NCBI GenBank assembly: GCA_021234155.1
Contig: JAJEKV010000083.1
Coordinates: 186,001 to 250,000, forward strand
Length of the DNA stretch: 64,000 nt
From: Isoetes taiwanensis
Taxonomy: Eukaryota > Streptophyta > Lycopodiopsida > Isoetales > Isoetaceae
Direction: 5' to 3'
Part shown: positions 1-13,942 of the stretch, piece by piece
Numbering within the stretch: position 1 is the stretch's first letter
Layout: every line of letters starts with the position of its first letter
Translations under genes and position numbers: made by a program
Notes under the pieces: model-generated
Seen by the model: the letters and a program-made list of their open reading frames with translations, nothing else
What the model was told of the DNA's origin: nothing
Database searches by the model: none

Positions 1-1972
<1,972 letters not shown>

Positions 1973-2756
1973 CTAAGCTCGTGCCTTCCTTAATTTGGAC
2001 AGCTCACGACGAATAACAGAAGCCCTCTGCAAAGGTTGTGGAACAATCATTCAGTAAACAGATATAAATACATTGATTATGTTAACAAGATATTCCTACC
2101 TTGACTTTTGCTACCATGAGCTTAAAACGGTCAAAATCATTTAGGGATGCCCTCTTCTTCTGAACAATGAGCTTACGGCCCCAAGAACTCTTTTCCCATC
2201 TGTTCTGAACATCTATAAATTTAAGAAACAAAACATTAAACTTAACAGAGTAAAAACCATCTATAGGTGTGCACATAACTAATTCTACACAAAAACGGCC
2301 TCAGCTCCTAAAAACAAACTAGGCACACAAACCTGCAGTTTCGATTGCTGCTTTAAGCTCCGACTTCTTTGGCGTTTTGGGAATGTCGATCTTAATATCA
2401 GTCAAGGAAAGCCGCTTAAAGTTGCAAGAGGTCCTTACAATGTCTGGGTAATCAATAAGTGCCTGTTCATGGCAAAAGATGTTATAAAATCAATACTTGC
2501 ATGATAACTTCGCGAACAAATTATGAGATCTGAATGAGAAGATTACCCTGTTCTGATCAATGACATCGACTATAACTACCAGCTTCCCATAATCTGGCCC
2601 ATAATTTACCAGGGCAACCCTTCCGATTTCAACAAACCTTTTGAAAGGCTACAAAAAAATAAAGAAGATTGAATCATATTGAAAGCGATCCTAATAGAAT
2701 GAAACCACACTGGCAGTCATAACCAGGAAATGAGAATGGAAGACGAAAAATACCAT
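1973..2756 (-). CDS. RPL14: cytosolic 60S ribosomal protein eL14 (five coding exons)
   Basis: Spliced gene for large-subunit ribosomal protein eL14. Coding exons on the minus strand are 2754-2756 (the ATG alone), 2547-2648, 2333-2462, 2100-2212 and 1973-2026, all with GT-AG introns. They total 402 nt, or 133 residues plus TAG, matching the usual plant length of about 134. Recognisable blocks are [51 protein letters not shown] and [17 protein letters not shown], then [17 protein letters not shown] and a basic tail. The unusual first coding exon, just ATG followed directly by a GT donor, is what the frame demands: the next exon opens with CCT TTC AAA after a clean polypyrimidine-AG. No stops or frameshifts are seen. 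This is the one clearly functional housekeeping gene in the window. Confidence 0.95.
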
Positions 2757-2900
2757 CTTGGCTGGGTCCGGCGCTAGGGTTTTGCTCCGACGTCCGCCGA
2801 AACGAGGCTAAAATCCCACCCTAAATCCAAGCTTCCCGGGAAACCCTAAAACAAAATATCAATCCTTCTTTTTATATTTTAATAATCTCAAAGTTGCATG
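2757..2900 (-). promoter_or_regulatory. eL14 5' UTR/promoter with telo-box motifs
   Basis: Just upstream of the eL14 start lie two telo-box-like motifs: AAACCCTAAA at 2841-2850 and, in the opposite sense, CTAGGGTTTTG at 2774-2784. Telo-boxes (AAACCCTA) are a well-known promoter feature of plant ribosomal protein genes. The motifs are seen directly; their role here is inferred from that precedent. Confidence 0.6.
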
Positions 2901-2929
2901 TCCCTATAATGTACCTCAAACTAGCTCAA

Positions 2930-3060
2930 ACTAAAGGGCAACCCTTTGTGCGCTAGCACTTGTTAGGTTGCCCTCTCGCACTATGTATAGATCCGTCCCA
3001 TAGCCCAGCTGGGTTCCCTTGGACATTAAAAATATATCTATCTATCTTAATGAAAAGCCT
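2930..3060 (+). repeat. probable retroposon 3' tail
   Basis: The stretch ends in ATATATCTATCTATCTTAATGAAAAGCC, read as a (TATC) tail followed by AATGAAAAGCC. A similar AATGAAAAGCCTATCTATC end occurs near 35160-35177. Such short tetranucleotide tails are typical of LINE or SINE 3' ends in plants. No coding sequence is attached. Confidence 0.35.
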
Positions 3061-3469
3061 TCAATTATGTGGTGAATGGGAGCATATTTTTAAGAATATC
3101 TACATGGGCCAATAGAAACCTTTGTTTTTGCTGAATGTTCTGTGAATATCTCTTTTGACTTTTACCTATTGTATGCATATTCCAGCTCACCCAGAGAAAT
3201 GAGCGATCTAAAGGTTGTACATTTTTAAGCATGTATGTACATAATGGATAGCAATAAAATATAGTGGAATGACGTTTATTTCATAGCATTGTAGTGCTGG
3301 AAGTACAAGCAATCTCAGTGGTTCTCCCCATGGAATGTATAGGCACACAGGTGCGTGCAGGTACAGATGTAGAAGAATCACGATCAGTTGAAACAATACA
3401 GTGATGCTTGCTTCCTTAGCAGACTCTAGGATGCCCACACCACTACATGCGTACCCATTTGCCCATGAA

Positions 3470-3900
3470 GAAATGCAGACTGATAGCTTCTATTTGTACG
3501 GGTGCATATCATCTCCTTATTGAGACATGCAGATGGACTTGGGAGGCACGCGAGGACACGATCTGTCAATGTTACTAACAGGGGGCCATTGAGGATGAAT
3601 GCCATGTCCTTCAGACCTGTCCAGCATTCCATCATATTCGGGCACGGTATGTCCAATAGTTTTGTCAGACCAGCTGTTGCATGTGCTATTGGACACGACC
3701 TCCTTGAGCTTGCTAACTTCATATCCTTAAGAGGTCATAGATATGCGTACTCAGTTGTGTCCTCAAGTATAGTATTGAATTGTGTTATATCATCTCATTG
3801 TACAGTTTACCAATATACTTATTACTGCCAAGCATTTTCCTCGAAAACCCTTCAGGAAAGGGGGGAAGGGGGCGGTAGAAGGGGGATGGATTAATCCCGA
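3470..3900 (+). mobile_element. LINE 3' fragment: C-terminal zinc-binding tail of ORF2 plus 3' UTR
   Basis: With one in-frame stop, the plus strand reads IETCRWTWEAREDTICQCY and then QGAIEDECHVLQTCPAFHHI, followed by RARY. This is the C-x2-C...IEDECH-x4-CP-x-F pattern found at the C-terminus of many LINE ORF2 proteins, just after the reverse transcriptase. No RT is left, so the copy is strongly 5'-truncated. The 3' UTR holds a TCCTCGAAAACCCTTC...GGATTAATCCCG block near 3837-3900, shared with the LINE pieces at about 9.25 kb and 34.95 kb. Confidence 0.65.
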
Positions 3901-4880
3901 TAGTAGTATGCTTGGTGCTCTCTTTGTTTGGGTCACATAAACCAATTGATCTCTGTGGACGATCTATTATATGTTGTTCCCTTATGGGATGATGGTGGGA
4001 TTAACACAAAATGGAAAGTGGGTCGCTATTAATGCGAAAGATTATTTTTGTACCGCCACACATGGCGCTACCCAATAATGCATAATAGAAATAAGGTCAA
4101 GATTCATTAAATGATTGACAGCAGGTCGTAGAAGGGGCAATTTGACGGAACAACATGTTGATTTCTCGGCTCCCCACTTACCATTTTTTTTTTTTTTTTT
4201 TTTTTGCATGCTACATGTTGGAGTTTCTACATGTTGGCTTTTCCTACACGTTTGCTACATCATGCCTTAGTAGCTGCCTAGTGGCAATGACTGAAAGATA
4301 GACTGAAGCAGAGTTTTGATGCGTGTTGCCCAAGGTCTTCTGGCAGCTCAAAATTAATGTAAGGACTTTGCCATACGTATTTCTCCAGGGCAAATAGAGC
4401 ACGGCCTTTTGTGTTATATACCTTGATCACGCCATTTATGGTTTTTAAAGATTACATTCACAAATAGAAAGTATGGCCTTGAGGGAGTAAACCTTTGGAG
4501 CTATTTCACTCCATGAATAATACATGGGATGGTTCTTAGACTATCACTTTGCACAACGATTGGATATTTTAATATCCTAAATGTGTAACCAAGCTGGTGA
4601 GCTTCAAAATATTCCCGAATATCCTATAATGTGTTTAATTCTAAGGTCCATATTTCGATACATTTAACATGCTGGATGCTTTACTGAACCACTGGGGATT
4701 TTAAGTTGCTTATATGATTAAATACATCCTTCTGAATATGTATTACCAGTAGAGAAATGTATAACCTAATTCCAAAATTGCCCTTAGCGGCTACGATAGG
4801 AGGCCCTAATCTTGAAATTGCCCATAGCGGCTGGAGTTTTATGATAGGAGGCAGTAGAGATATCTAGCCGACCTGAGCAT
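3901..4880. other. gene-free stretch with a T22 run
   Basis: No credible coding sequence. A run of 22 T residues at 4184-4205 could be the poly(A) tail of a minus-strand retroposon, but no retroelement body can be recognised beside it. Confidence 0.4.
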
Positions 4881-5904
4881 GGATTTTCTAGGTATTCTGG
4901 GCTCTTCTATATTCGTCATTTGAGAATGGCAACCGTGGAGCATACCCAAAGCGGATTCTGGTCAGAAGAGCATGTAGTATGGCAAAGCAAAGCTTGCATG
5001 TAGTATGGCAACATACCCAAAGCGGATTCTGGTCAGATGGCAAAGCAAACTTGCATGTAGTATGGCAAAGCATGGCTATAGCCAATGATGCTAGCATTTT
5101 GTCGATGGATCTTCACAAGAGCAGTACTGTTATTGAGAGCTTTAGCAAAAGGGGCAAACAGGGCTATGGTGGCCTGCCACAAAATCGGAGCTCAGATTTC
5201 CAATACAGTTTATCAGTTTTTCTCATTGAAAAATCATGGCATCATTGTCCATTTGCATGTGCAATCATCAAGATATATTTTCCACTTTGGAATCCAGTTA
5301 ACAGGCTTTGATATGACAAGTTTTTTTCGAGGCATAAATCGATGTGGTAATTTGCTTTTGATACAGATTTGACCATGTTTGTTGCGAGCAGGCTACAGAT
5401 AAGCAAAGTGATCTATATTTGCAAGAAATTGATCCAGAGTCTAGTTCCTGGACAGTTTTTCAGTGTCAAATTTAGTCTATAAACTTGTGGCAAGTGTACA
5501 TGAGTTACGGATCTTTTGTTGCAAGTTATTAAGCATGCTTCAAGAAAATATGGAGATCCCTTAGGCAAGGATAAGCTAACTGTTCCTATTCTGTTCCTGA
5601 TACTCAAGATGAGGATGGGCTTATGTTTTACATCGAATGAATACCAGGTATTACAGTGATAATTTGTGATGCTTAGACATTAGGGAACAACTAAGATCAA
5701 TATCTAGCATTATAACAAGGGGTTTTTTTTTCTGTTTTTGTACTATTTTCTCTAAGGTTTTCATATGATTTGGTGGCCGTATTCATCCAGGTGTACTAAA
5801 TAGTATTTCTAGAGTGCACCCTTTTCTTAGCCGTTCATTTTAAAAAGGAGGCAAATCCTGTGGTGGAGGCTTTTTGGTGGTGGGTGTGAATATCCTCCCA
5901 TTAT

Positions 5905-5942
5905 TTTTAGGGTTTTTTTAGGGTTTTTTAGGGTTTCTTTTT
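5905..5942 (+). repeat. short interstitial telomere-like TTTAGGG run
   Basis: Three spaced copies of TTTAGGGTTT occur within about 38 bp. The plant telomere unit is TTTAGGG. With T-rich spacers this could be a telo-box cluster upstream of the 6.06 kb open frame as easily as a true telomeric relic. Confidence 0.5.
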
Positions 5943-6252
5943 AGCTTGGTAAGTTTGGAAAATGAGCTCGGGAGCAAGCATTTTTTGGAAAGCAACAGGG
6001 CAGATTGGCCCAACCATGGAGTGCCCTTAAGCCATTCCTGTTCGTATTAATTAAGTTTTGAACAATGGCGTACTTCTTGGGACAAAAAGCTTTCGATTCC
6101 TTGCATTTTCTTCAAGCCAGCTTCGTGAAATCCGAAGACGAAGACCCACAGTTACTCCGGATTTGCAGTAGGGATTGGCTTCTGCAGGGTTTTTGCACTG
6201 CCGGATTTGCCACAGGATTGGCTTCTGCAAGGTTTTGCACTGCCGGATTTGA

Positions 6253-6582
6253 AACAGGATTTGCTTTCACATCTGGGGCAGGGATAACTGCAGTTGCACA
6301 ACACGTATGCTCTTTGACACTACCATTTCATTTTTGCTTTTCCCATAACTCGAAATGGTGCTCTGTTCTATCTGCAAATGTTGTATCAAGGTCTGATCAT
6401 AGGTCGTTATTTGCTTCTACAGGATTTGCTTTCACATCTGGGGCAGGGATAACAGCAGTTGCACAACATGTATGCTCTTTGACACTACCATTTCATTTTT
6501 GCTTTTCACATAACTCGAAATGGTGCTCTGTTCTATCTGCAAATGTTGTATCAAGGTCTGATCATAGGTCGTTATCAAGTTA
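6253..6582 (+). repeat. 165 bp tandem duplication carrying an exon-like block
   Basis: Two near-identical copies sit head to tail at about 6253-6417 and 6418-6582. Each begins ACAG/GATTTGCTTTCACATCTGG and encodes GFAFTSGAGITAVAQH, followed directly by GTATGC, so each unit looks like a small exon with both splice sites plus the start of its intron. The copies differ at only a few positions, including AACTGCAG/AACAGCAG and CACGTATG/CATGTATG. The upstream open frame from 6065 (MAYFLGQKAFDSLHF) runs into it. I do not recognise the protein. Confidence 0.75.
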
Positions 6583-7627
6583 ATCTAGCATGCCTGCACA
6601 TATTCTAGAAGAAGTAAAATCCATAGGGAAACTATTCTCAATGCGAAGGAGCCTGTCTTATCTCGGAGATACAAAATCAGAATTAGAATTGGAAGAAACC
6701 TAATAGTGAGCTCTGAGTCTCCTGGTAGATTCATGATCTTAGGCCACTGTATTTCATGATCTTGGTTAATAAAAAGATCCTTCCATTTCTGGTTGCATTT
6801 TCCCACGAAAAATCTCATTAGATTGTTTGTCTTAGAAAGAGGAACCACAAGGCAGAGCTGATAATTCTTTATAGTGAAGAGAAGAAGCATTTTCCTACCA
6901 ATTAACTTGAAATGTGAGTTTCAGAATAGCGATTTAAATCTTTTATTGTAGGAAGAGTTCAAACAATCATATGCAATTATAAATAGTTGTTTGCTCAAGA
7001 TGATCGAGTGTTATTATCTAGATGGATGCAGGAACATAGTGAAAGTGGGTGGCAGGTTACTTAGAGACAGCATGTTGGGATTCCTCAAGATATTTGTACT
7101 GCCACATGGTCTTTTGCTGGCTTAACAACATCATCGGCTACAAATAGTCAATTGATGGAGTGCAAAGACAATTTTCGAGATCCACTCTTTTCTGATTTCA
7201 GATAGAAAGAAAAAGAATGTGACAATTTGTTGCTGTGAGAATCATTTTGATGCTGCTCCTTGCATTTCATGTGCTTGTTGTTACAGGTTAGTCTGCAACT
7301 GCTTGGGATTTTACCATAAATGCTCTGCTGTTTTTTTTTTCCTTGTTCTAATTGTCAAGAACTAACTTTATTGATGTCTTCCTTTATACTCAACTTGCAG
7401 AGCTTGATTACATAACGGGCATATGTGTCTCTCCTTGTTCCATACAACGACTCCAATGATGCAGTAGCAAACACACAAGAACAATGTAGTTAAACATACA
7501 GTACAGACCTATGGCAGAATATAGTTGCCATGCTTAGGGCTTAACAAGAGATTTACATAGACGTAAGATACAAAGATGGTCCTGTTTGCTGATCTTTGTA
7601 AAACGCATGTCGATATGGAATTCAAAC

Positions 7628-7731
7628 TCCTATATTATAGTTCCCTTTATTAGTGGTTTATAATTCACCTATTGTTGACTCCTATATTATAGTTCCCTTT
7701 ATTAGTGGTTTATAATTCACCTATTGTTGAC
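7628..7731. repeat. 52 bp perfect tandem duplication
   Basis: The unit starting CTCCTATATTATAGTTCCCT occurs twice in direct succession (7628-7679 and 7680-7731) with no visible difference, implying a recent slippage or duplication. It lies outside any recognisable coding sequence. Confidence 0.9.
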
Positions 7732-8095
7732 TGTAATATATATGCGTACTTTATCTGTTCTTTATCTGCTTATCTTTATTCTAATACTGACAAATCACCA
7801 TATTTTTTTTTCAGTTGTTTATTTTTTGGCACTTATATACTTACATAAACAACCTCTATAGTGTATATTTCTTGGCACTTACATACTTACATAAACAGGC
7901 TAACTGGCCCATAAAGTTTACGTATGTTTGCTTTAGTTAGGGCCCGAAGGGCCCAAATTTTTTTTTAATAGAACAATCAACACACAACTACCATTAACAT
8001 CCTTAACACAAACCATTGCATTCAACACATTTAAATTAAAATCCCCCTTAAACCCCCTTTGGTTTGGGTGCATATTCACACGGGGGGTTACGTAG

Positions 8096-8132
8096 ATATA
8101 TACACACGGGGGTTACCCCCCGTGTGTATATA
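8096..8132. repeat. near-perfect palindrome (hairpin)
   Basis: TATATACACACGGGGG is followed after TTA by its reverse complement CCCCCCGTGTGTATATA, giving arms of about 16-17 bp. A partial copy of the arm (TTCACACGGGGGGTTACG) lies just upstream at 8076-8093. It could be a fold-back relic; no flanking element is recognisable. Confidence 0.8.
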
Positions 8133-9150
8133 GAATATTTCTGTTCTCAAACCTATACAGGTTAAGTGTGCCAACTGATCCTTATCTCCATTACGGTTTA
8201 TCCATTTTATTATGGTTAATTTATGAATGCACATGAGAGCTCGGATGACCTCAACATAAAGATAATGATCAGGGAAATGCATCTGAGTTTTTACTAAGGC
8301 ATACAACAGCTTATCCATCTTAGAATGGTAATTGTTAAGAAGTTATTTCTGATATGAACAGTTATAGCTGAAACTTTGGTATTGAATAAATTTGTCTTGA
8401 TTATTTAATTTATTCTCACATAGCTCACTATGTCTATGGGCAAAAGGTCTACATTAGGTGATCGGTTGAAAATCGAGAAGCCTAAGGTACCTTTTGGCCC
8501 TTGCATCTTTACCCGTCTATCCTGGTATTGGATTCTAGTTCGCATGCCTGTCATAGGTCAATCTATGTAGATAGAGCTGAGTTACACACTTCGGGCATGT
8601 AGGAAATGTTTATCTGGGTTGTTATAGGCCCGACTCATATAAACAGATGTAAGAACTACTCAACTTCGGGCTGTCAAAGAATCAAAATATTTTTTATACT
8701 TGAGTTTGTTTCCTCTCTGAACGGTTTGACGATACAAATCTGATAAACTATAATGCTCGGAGAAGTAGATTTCTCTATTTGGCTATGTAGATTTGTTTGG
8801 GCTACTATTAATTTGTTCAGTCTTTTCCAGCAAGCTAAGTCCAGCAATTTTAGACGATGGAAGTGAAGGCAAGTAATCTTGTTGGGTTTTGCATTTGCAT
8901 TTCTGCCATTCTTCTGTGCCCTATGTGTCCTTACTTCTGTTAACTTTTTTTGCAGAACTAGCCCTTTTGCGCTTCAATCGATCTGAACTGAAGAAATGGA
9001 TGGGCAAGAAATTAAAAAATGATGCTCCTAAATTCGAGAAGCTAAAGCAGCCTCAGAAAACATCAAAGGTACATGTGGTATTTATTTTCTTGCTCCAATT
9101 TGAGATTTCAATCATGTTTTCACCATACTTTCTTTGTCAGGTTACAGAGA

Positions 9151-10070
9151 ATAGAATAGAATAGAATAGTTTTTTTAACGTCCACGAAGACCAATAGGTC
9201 ATGGGACCCATACAATGGGCTAGTACAATCATTACTACTAGGATTAAAAAACCCCTGCCTCGAAAGGTTTTCAAGGGAAAAACCTTTGCAGTAATGATGA
9301 TACTAGACAAGCTTAGATAATGACTACTGAGGGCTCAGTAATTGCAGACGTTTATCTAGAACCTCAAGTATGTATAATGCCAAGTCATGCATGATGGTGA
9401 TACCGAGAAGTTGTGGGCGTGGAATGGAATGCTAAAGGTCGAAAAATGATTTGGGACTATCTCAAAAGCGGGGCAACTTCGGAAGAGTATGGCTTTCATC
9501 TTCAATAACACATGGCGGCAACTTGAGGCACAGTCTCGCTTCTCCCGGCAATTGCGGCCGCTCCCATCTACCCTGTCTCAATCCGTATTTGTGAGACCCC
9601 GTGCGAATTGATGCAATAGCTACAAGCTTGTTCCTGGACAATGAAGCAAGCAAATAAGCTTGGGGCCCTGGTGCCAAAGTGGGATTTATGTGTGCATGAT
9701 AATGACCAGTTTTCACTTGGGCCAAAGTAACTGCGTCCCATATCTTTTGAGAAAAACGACCATTAAGATATTGTTGCAAAAGCTCAGGATCAGAACTGGC
9801 AAGCATCAGGCAGTGCTCTGGTTGCACAGCCCAACGTGCAAACCATGTAGTGCAATGCTCTTTCCAACATCGTTTCAAACGCTGAGAAGAACAATGTTGC
9901 AGTAATACTATTGCATGGCGGCACAAATCATGTAAAATCAGATGCTCACAAGCAATTTCGTGGAGTTTGTCATATAATAGGCAAACCATCAAGATTTGTA
10001 AACTTACTAAGCCACTGCAATAAAAGTCTTTATAGAATTTTAATGTTTTGAAGAATGCATCCATTGACAT
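9151..10070 (-). mobile_element. LINE 3' fragment (ORF2 C-terminus, 3' UTR, pentanucleotide tail)
   Basis: The minus-strand frame from about 9710 to 9462 contains NKLVAIASIRTGSHKYGLRQ, then GRWERPQLPGEARLC and VIEDESHTLPKLPRF. This is the same LINE ORF2 tail seen on the plus strand at 3.5 kb (GRW...R.C...IEDE.H.L...P.F), here with some cysteines lost. Downstream in the element's sense, at about 9315-9235, comes the shared 3' UTR block (CTTGAAAACCTTTCGAGG...GGGGTTTTTTAATCC). The element seems to end in the (TATTC)n run at 9151-9169. The first part of the open frame (10070-9720) is not recognisable. Confidence 0.6.
9170..9234. other. terminal part of the LINE 3' UTR
   Basis: Sequence between the conserved 3' UTR block and the pentanucleotide tail. 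No separate feature is visible. Confidence 0.3.
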
Positions 10071-10380
10071 TGTTATTTTGACTCAGTATTATGAATTTTC
10101 TCACAAAACAAATTCACTTAAAATCCAAAAGATATTAACAAGCCTCATCTTCTCCATTATCTTATAATCAGTGATAGAATCTTAAAACTTGGATTACGAA
10201 TAAATAATTGGGACTTGTTTGGGTTTGATTCTAAAAGGCTTTTTTATTTTAAATTAAACAATTCATGATATATTGGTACATAGTAACTTTTTTAATGTGC
10301 CACATGTCGATATTTCATTGGTAATTCTGTTTTTTGAAGGATGACAATCTATTATCAAGGAACATCAAGATACATACAAG
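10071..10380. other. AT-rich spacer
   Basis: No reading frame or motif of note between the LINE fragment and the ORF1 remnant. Confidence 0.4.
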
Positions 10381-10389
10381 GGACCTGTG

Positions 10390-11540
10390 ACATGGGACTC
10401 AAAACCTAGAGGACGAGATAGTCCACTAAGCAAAACCACCCATACACAATATATAATCACACCCCTTGCGCCACCTTGAGGCGTTTAATGGCCTCGTCAC
10501 AATCAACATGTTCTGCAACATCGAGATGATCATCAACAGACATCAAGTTATCATGCCACTGAATAGTGCGAGGCATGATAGCCTTGTGAGATGACATAAC
10601 AGACTTCTTCCTTGCTGCCTTCTTCTAGTTGACCTGTTGCCATGATTCTTTAGCAGACTGAAGATTAGGACCATCAGCCATAACAACCTTAGAAGCATGA
10701 GAAGCAGAAGCAACAACGGGGAGTAGTAGGAACTATAGCGGCAGCTGACGGTGCTAAGGACGATACCATTGGAACTGTATGTAGAGCATCTTCCATAGCC
10801 GAGGAATGCAAAGCAACTGGCAAAGGTTGATCATGAATAGATGAAGAAATAACAATAGGAGCTTGAAGCTGAGAAGAATGTTGAACAGATGTCTAAGACG
10901 CACGAGTACCTCGACAAAAGCTAGCAAAAGCCTCCTTATCAGGAAACAAACAGGCTAATTCTGGGCCATTCAGAAGCTTAAGATCCAACTTCTTATACCA
11001 AGGACCGCTCTTCACAACTATACAATCTGGTAAAGGCGAGTCCATAGGCATAGAAACACAAATCCTTGGACCATTCATGATGGAGTGTGAGATATGAACC
11101 CCAAGTCCCATTGCAATTGCAACTAGAAATTGATGAGCCATTAGATCAGGAGGAAGATTAGGTAACGAGAACCAGCAAGGCATCTTTAAATCACGAACTG
11201 TATCTGGTGTAAAGCCAGAAGAGTAATATTGGTACATTATATATTCCCCACCAAGTGGATCAATCCCTCTTGATACCAAAGAGTCCACTGCATCACTACT
11301 TTCAAACATAATGAGAACAAAGTTTTTTGCCAACAACTTGATGAACTAAAAAGGAGGAAGTTGAAGGCATCTTAAAAGGAGAGATAACCAAACACGGAAC
11401 CATGAAAAATCTAAATAGCCACAAGTAAAATACCCAAGAACTGCACAGGAAGATAAGTTCTCAGCACACTTAATATGAGCTTGATGGTCCACCTCAGGGT
11501 AAAAGAAAGCTAGGGTGTCCAAAAAAAATGACTTTACATT
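10390..11540 (-). mobile_element. LINE ORF1 remnant with a DUF4283-like domain
   Basis: The minus-strand frame 11336-10893 reads LAKNFVLIMFESSDAVDSLV, later LKMPCWFSLPNLPPDLMAHQ and FLVAIAMGLGVHIS, then SPLPDCIVV. This follows the DUF4283 pattern of plant LINE and gag-like ORF1 proteins (F.F.F.....ll...p, lPvWv.LpnlP, ...iA..iG). An upstream minus frame at 11630-11346 probably supplies the start of the domain (YLDFSWFRVWLSLL) after a frameshift. Downstream, to about 10.39 kb, is a low-complexity Ser/Ala/Pro-rich tail with several stops. No endonuclease or RT follows, so this is a truncated piece. Confidence 0.55.
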
Positions 11541-13439
11541 ATGTATAATGTAGGGCAATGTAGGCACCCGTTTTTGTTTTTTTTTTTGAATTTTAGTTAG
11601 TTGGGATATGTAATCATTAGGATATGCCACATCATCAATTCAAAATTATGAGAGGCAGTGGCAACCAGGAAGGACGTTCATTGCGATTTTTCAGAGGGAG
11701 ATTGCAACGTGTTTCTTCTTTGGGAAAAAATTTGCCGCCCTTCCAAGTTCTGGTGTTCTGTGCGATCAGAGAAGCAATTGGACAACATTTTGTTATTTTT
11801 CCTTGAAATCCTTCCAAGCAATGGACGCCTTTGCCTCCCAGAAGTCACCCAGATTAAATAAGAATTTGAAAACAGTCGATTCTAGCAAGAAAGCCGAAAA
11901 AAACAAGGTTCAAGCATTTGAAGAACCAGGGCCAAAAAGAAGACTTATTTGTGAAGAACCCGCTGTTGTGGAAGCAAAGCATGTAAGATGTGTCAATGCA
12001 GAAGAAATTTTCCAGATTTACAGGAGGTCATGGACGAGCAGTGGGGTTCTAAAGACATTAAGGGGTTCAAAGAATCTAGCGTGAAGCCAGAGTGGGCTGA
12101 CAGCTTCTACAAGCATTATGAAATTGTTTTTGGTAAGCTAGAGGTCACCAATCGCCATGTACCTGAGTACTTTGCTCGTGCCTTTGCCCTTCAATTAACA
12201 GGTAAAAAAGTAGATTGGGATACATTTAAAGTTTTGGCCAAAGATTTGGCAAAGGGAGGAGCAAAAGAATCTGCTATCACAGAAGAAATTGGGACCTCTA
12301 AATCCACATCCAAGGTTCTTAAATTGCAGCAAGGATTTTACCCTAAGAAAGACCTTGAATTTGCAGAAACTCTATTGCAGCAGTGCCATGGACAGTTAAT
12401 TAGCAGCTCTTCCAAGGTTGAAGAACTGAAAAATCAGCAAGCAGAGAACTACATGACAACATAAATAAGATTTCAGGAAGAAAAGATGCACATGAAGAGG
12501 ACCTAGCACAGATTCAACAAGACATTGACAGTGTTCTTGATGACGCTAAGCAGAACAAGAGGGACATCAAGAATGTGCAGCAAGAGGTTGACCTTTTGAT
12601 GAGGGATCGAAGCAGGAAGGAAGAAATGTTGAAGAGAATTCAGGAGCCTTTGGAGAAAGCCATTCGGGAAACGGAGTTATGTGAAAAGAGGATTGCAGAA
12701 CTTGAGGAGGCTCATAAAGTTCAGTTTGAGTGCTGCAGATGGCTCGATGGTATGCATAAGTACATGATGCATTCTACAGCGATTCTCCTTCAGCCCAAAA
12801 CAAGCTTAGTGATCTCTCCAGCTCAAGAAAAATTCATATCTGTGCATGGATGTGTGTTTTGTACTAATGGCTTTGCTAATAATGAACCTATCCTAGTCGC
12901 CCACTTTATTGGCTCCCTAAATTGACTAGAGGAGCCAAGAGGATTTGCTTGAGCGAATCCTCTGGATTCGCTCAAGCGAACCAGGAGGATTCACTCAAGC
13001 GAATCCTCCTGATGACGTGGTGTCCACGTCCGCTCTAGAGAGGATTCGCTTAAGCGAATCCTCTACCCTAGTTAACCAAAAGCATGTGAAAAAATCCAAC
13101 TTTAATGCACTGATTTCACATGCTTGAGAGAAACTTAAGTGAATCCTCTTGTGAGGATTCGCTTGAGTGAATCCTCACAAGCATTTATTTGTAATAAATG
13201 TCCTTGGTTCGCATGCTTGGGAGCATCCTTGGGGGGATTCACTTTTTTTTCGCTTAAGTGAATCCCCCAAAGCACGAAGCCCAATGCAGCATGCTTACAA
13301 ATTGCTTGGTGCAAATCGCGCACCTTATTTTGCACACTGGAGGATTCACATAAGCGAATCCTCGAATATGCACGTAAATCTATAGGGGCAGGAATCTTCT
13401 TTGCCCAAGATGCATCTTCTTCCCCTTGCGTAGTCTCTG

Positions 13440-13495
13440 TCAGCTTCTGGCAATAGTAGAACGATTCGCTTAAGCGAACCGTTCTACTAGGAGGG
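13440..13495. repeat. internal palindrome of the TIR element
   Basis: AGTAGAACGATTCGCTTAAGCGAACCGTTCTACT is a near-perfect inverted repeat built round the same GATTCGCTTAAGCGAA core as the terminal arms, at the inner border of the left arm. Confidence 0.75.
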
Positions 13496-13942
13496 CAAGG
13501 CCAAAGATGTTATATATAGAAGAGCTTCGGCCTGTACACATTCATATTCATTGCTCGGCTTTCAGGAAGTGCCTTTCAAGAACACAAAGGTGCTCGCTCT
13601 CCCTCCCCTCCCTCCTCCCTCCCCTCCCCCCATTGATCTCCTTTCTCACGGTAAGTTGCATCGACCCCTTGCTTTTTCGCTATTGTAGGGGTTTTTTTGT
13701 AAATATCTCCCTTTCTTGAGTTGGGGCTCCCTTTAGTTCTCGTGTCGAAGAGCATCATAGCATCGTGTTCCATTACGTCAATGTATTTAATGTACTCGTT
13801 GTCTTGTAGGTTCACTCAAACAGGCAAGTGTCCGAACACTAGTACGTTAAAGTATCAGGTTCATGCTTCTTCCATTTATTTTACTCATGAACTCGCCCAT
13901 TGTGCATTAGTTTTTATTTGCCTTCCAAATAGAGTGCAAGAC

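Larger units (their letters stand above)
4880..9069 (+). pseudogene. exon-like remains of an unidentified plus-strand gene
   Basis: Several plus-strand stretches look like exons, but I cannot assign a family. At 8424-8486 a 63 bp in-frame exon lies between a CACATAG acceptor and an AAG/GTACC donor and encodes MSMGKRSTLGDRLKIEKPK. A second at about 8955-9069, after TTTTTTTGCAG and ending TCAAAG/GTACAT, encodes a very basic peptide (SELKKWMGKKLKNDAPKFEK). Weaker candidates are at about 7070-7195, 5400-5490 and 5110-5250. Direct repeats of CATACCCAAAGCGGATTCTG occur at 4928-5040. No complete reading frame can be assembled. It may be one decayed gene or several unrelated fragments. Confidence 0.35.

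Noticed and set aside
3502..3894. 130-codon plus-strand frame as a gene
   Set aside because: It only overlaps the LINE tail in another frame; the IEDECH-x4-C reading is in a different phase and explains the sequence better.
5905..5942. Chromosome end or fusion point
   Set aside because: Only three spaced TTTAGGG-like units; telo-box cluster is equally likely.
13576..13815. Open frames around 13.5-13.8 kb in the TIR element
   Set aside because: They arise from a CCCTCC-rich leader; the credible start is ATG at 13943.
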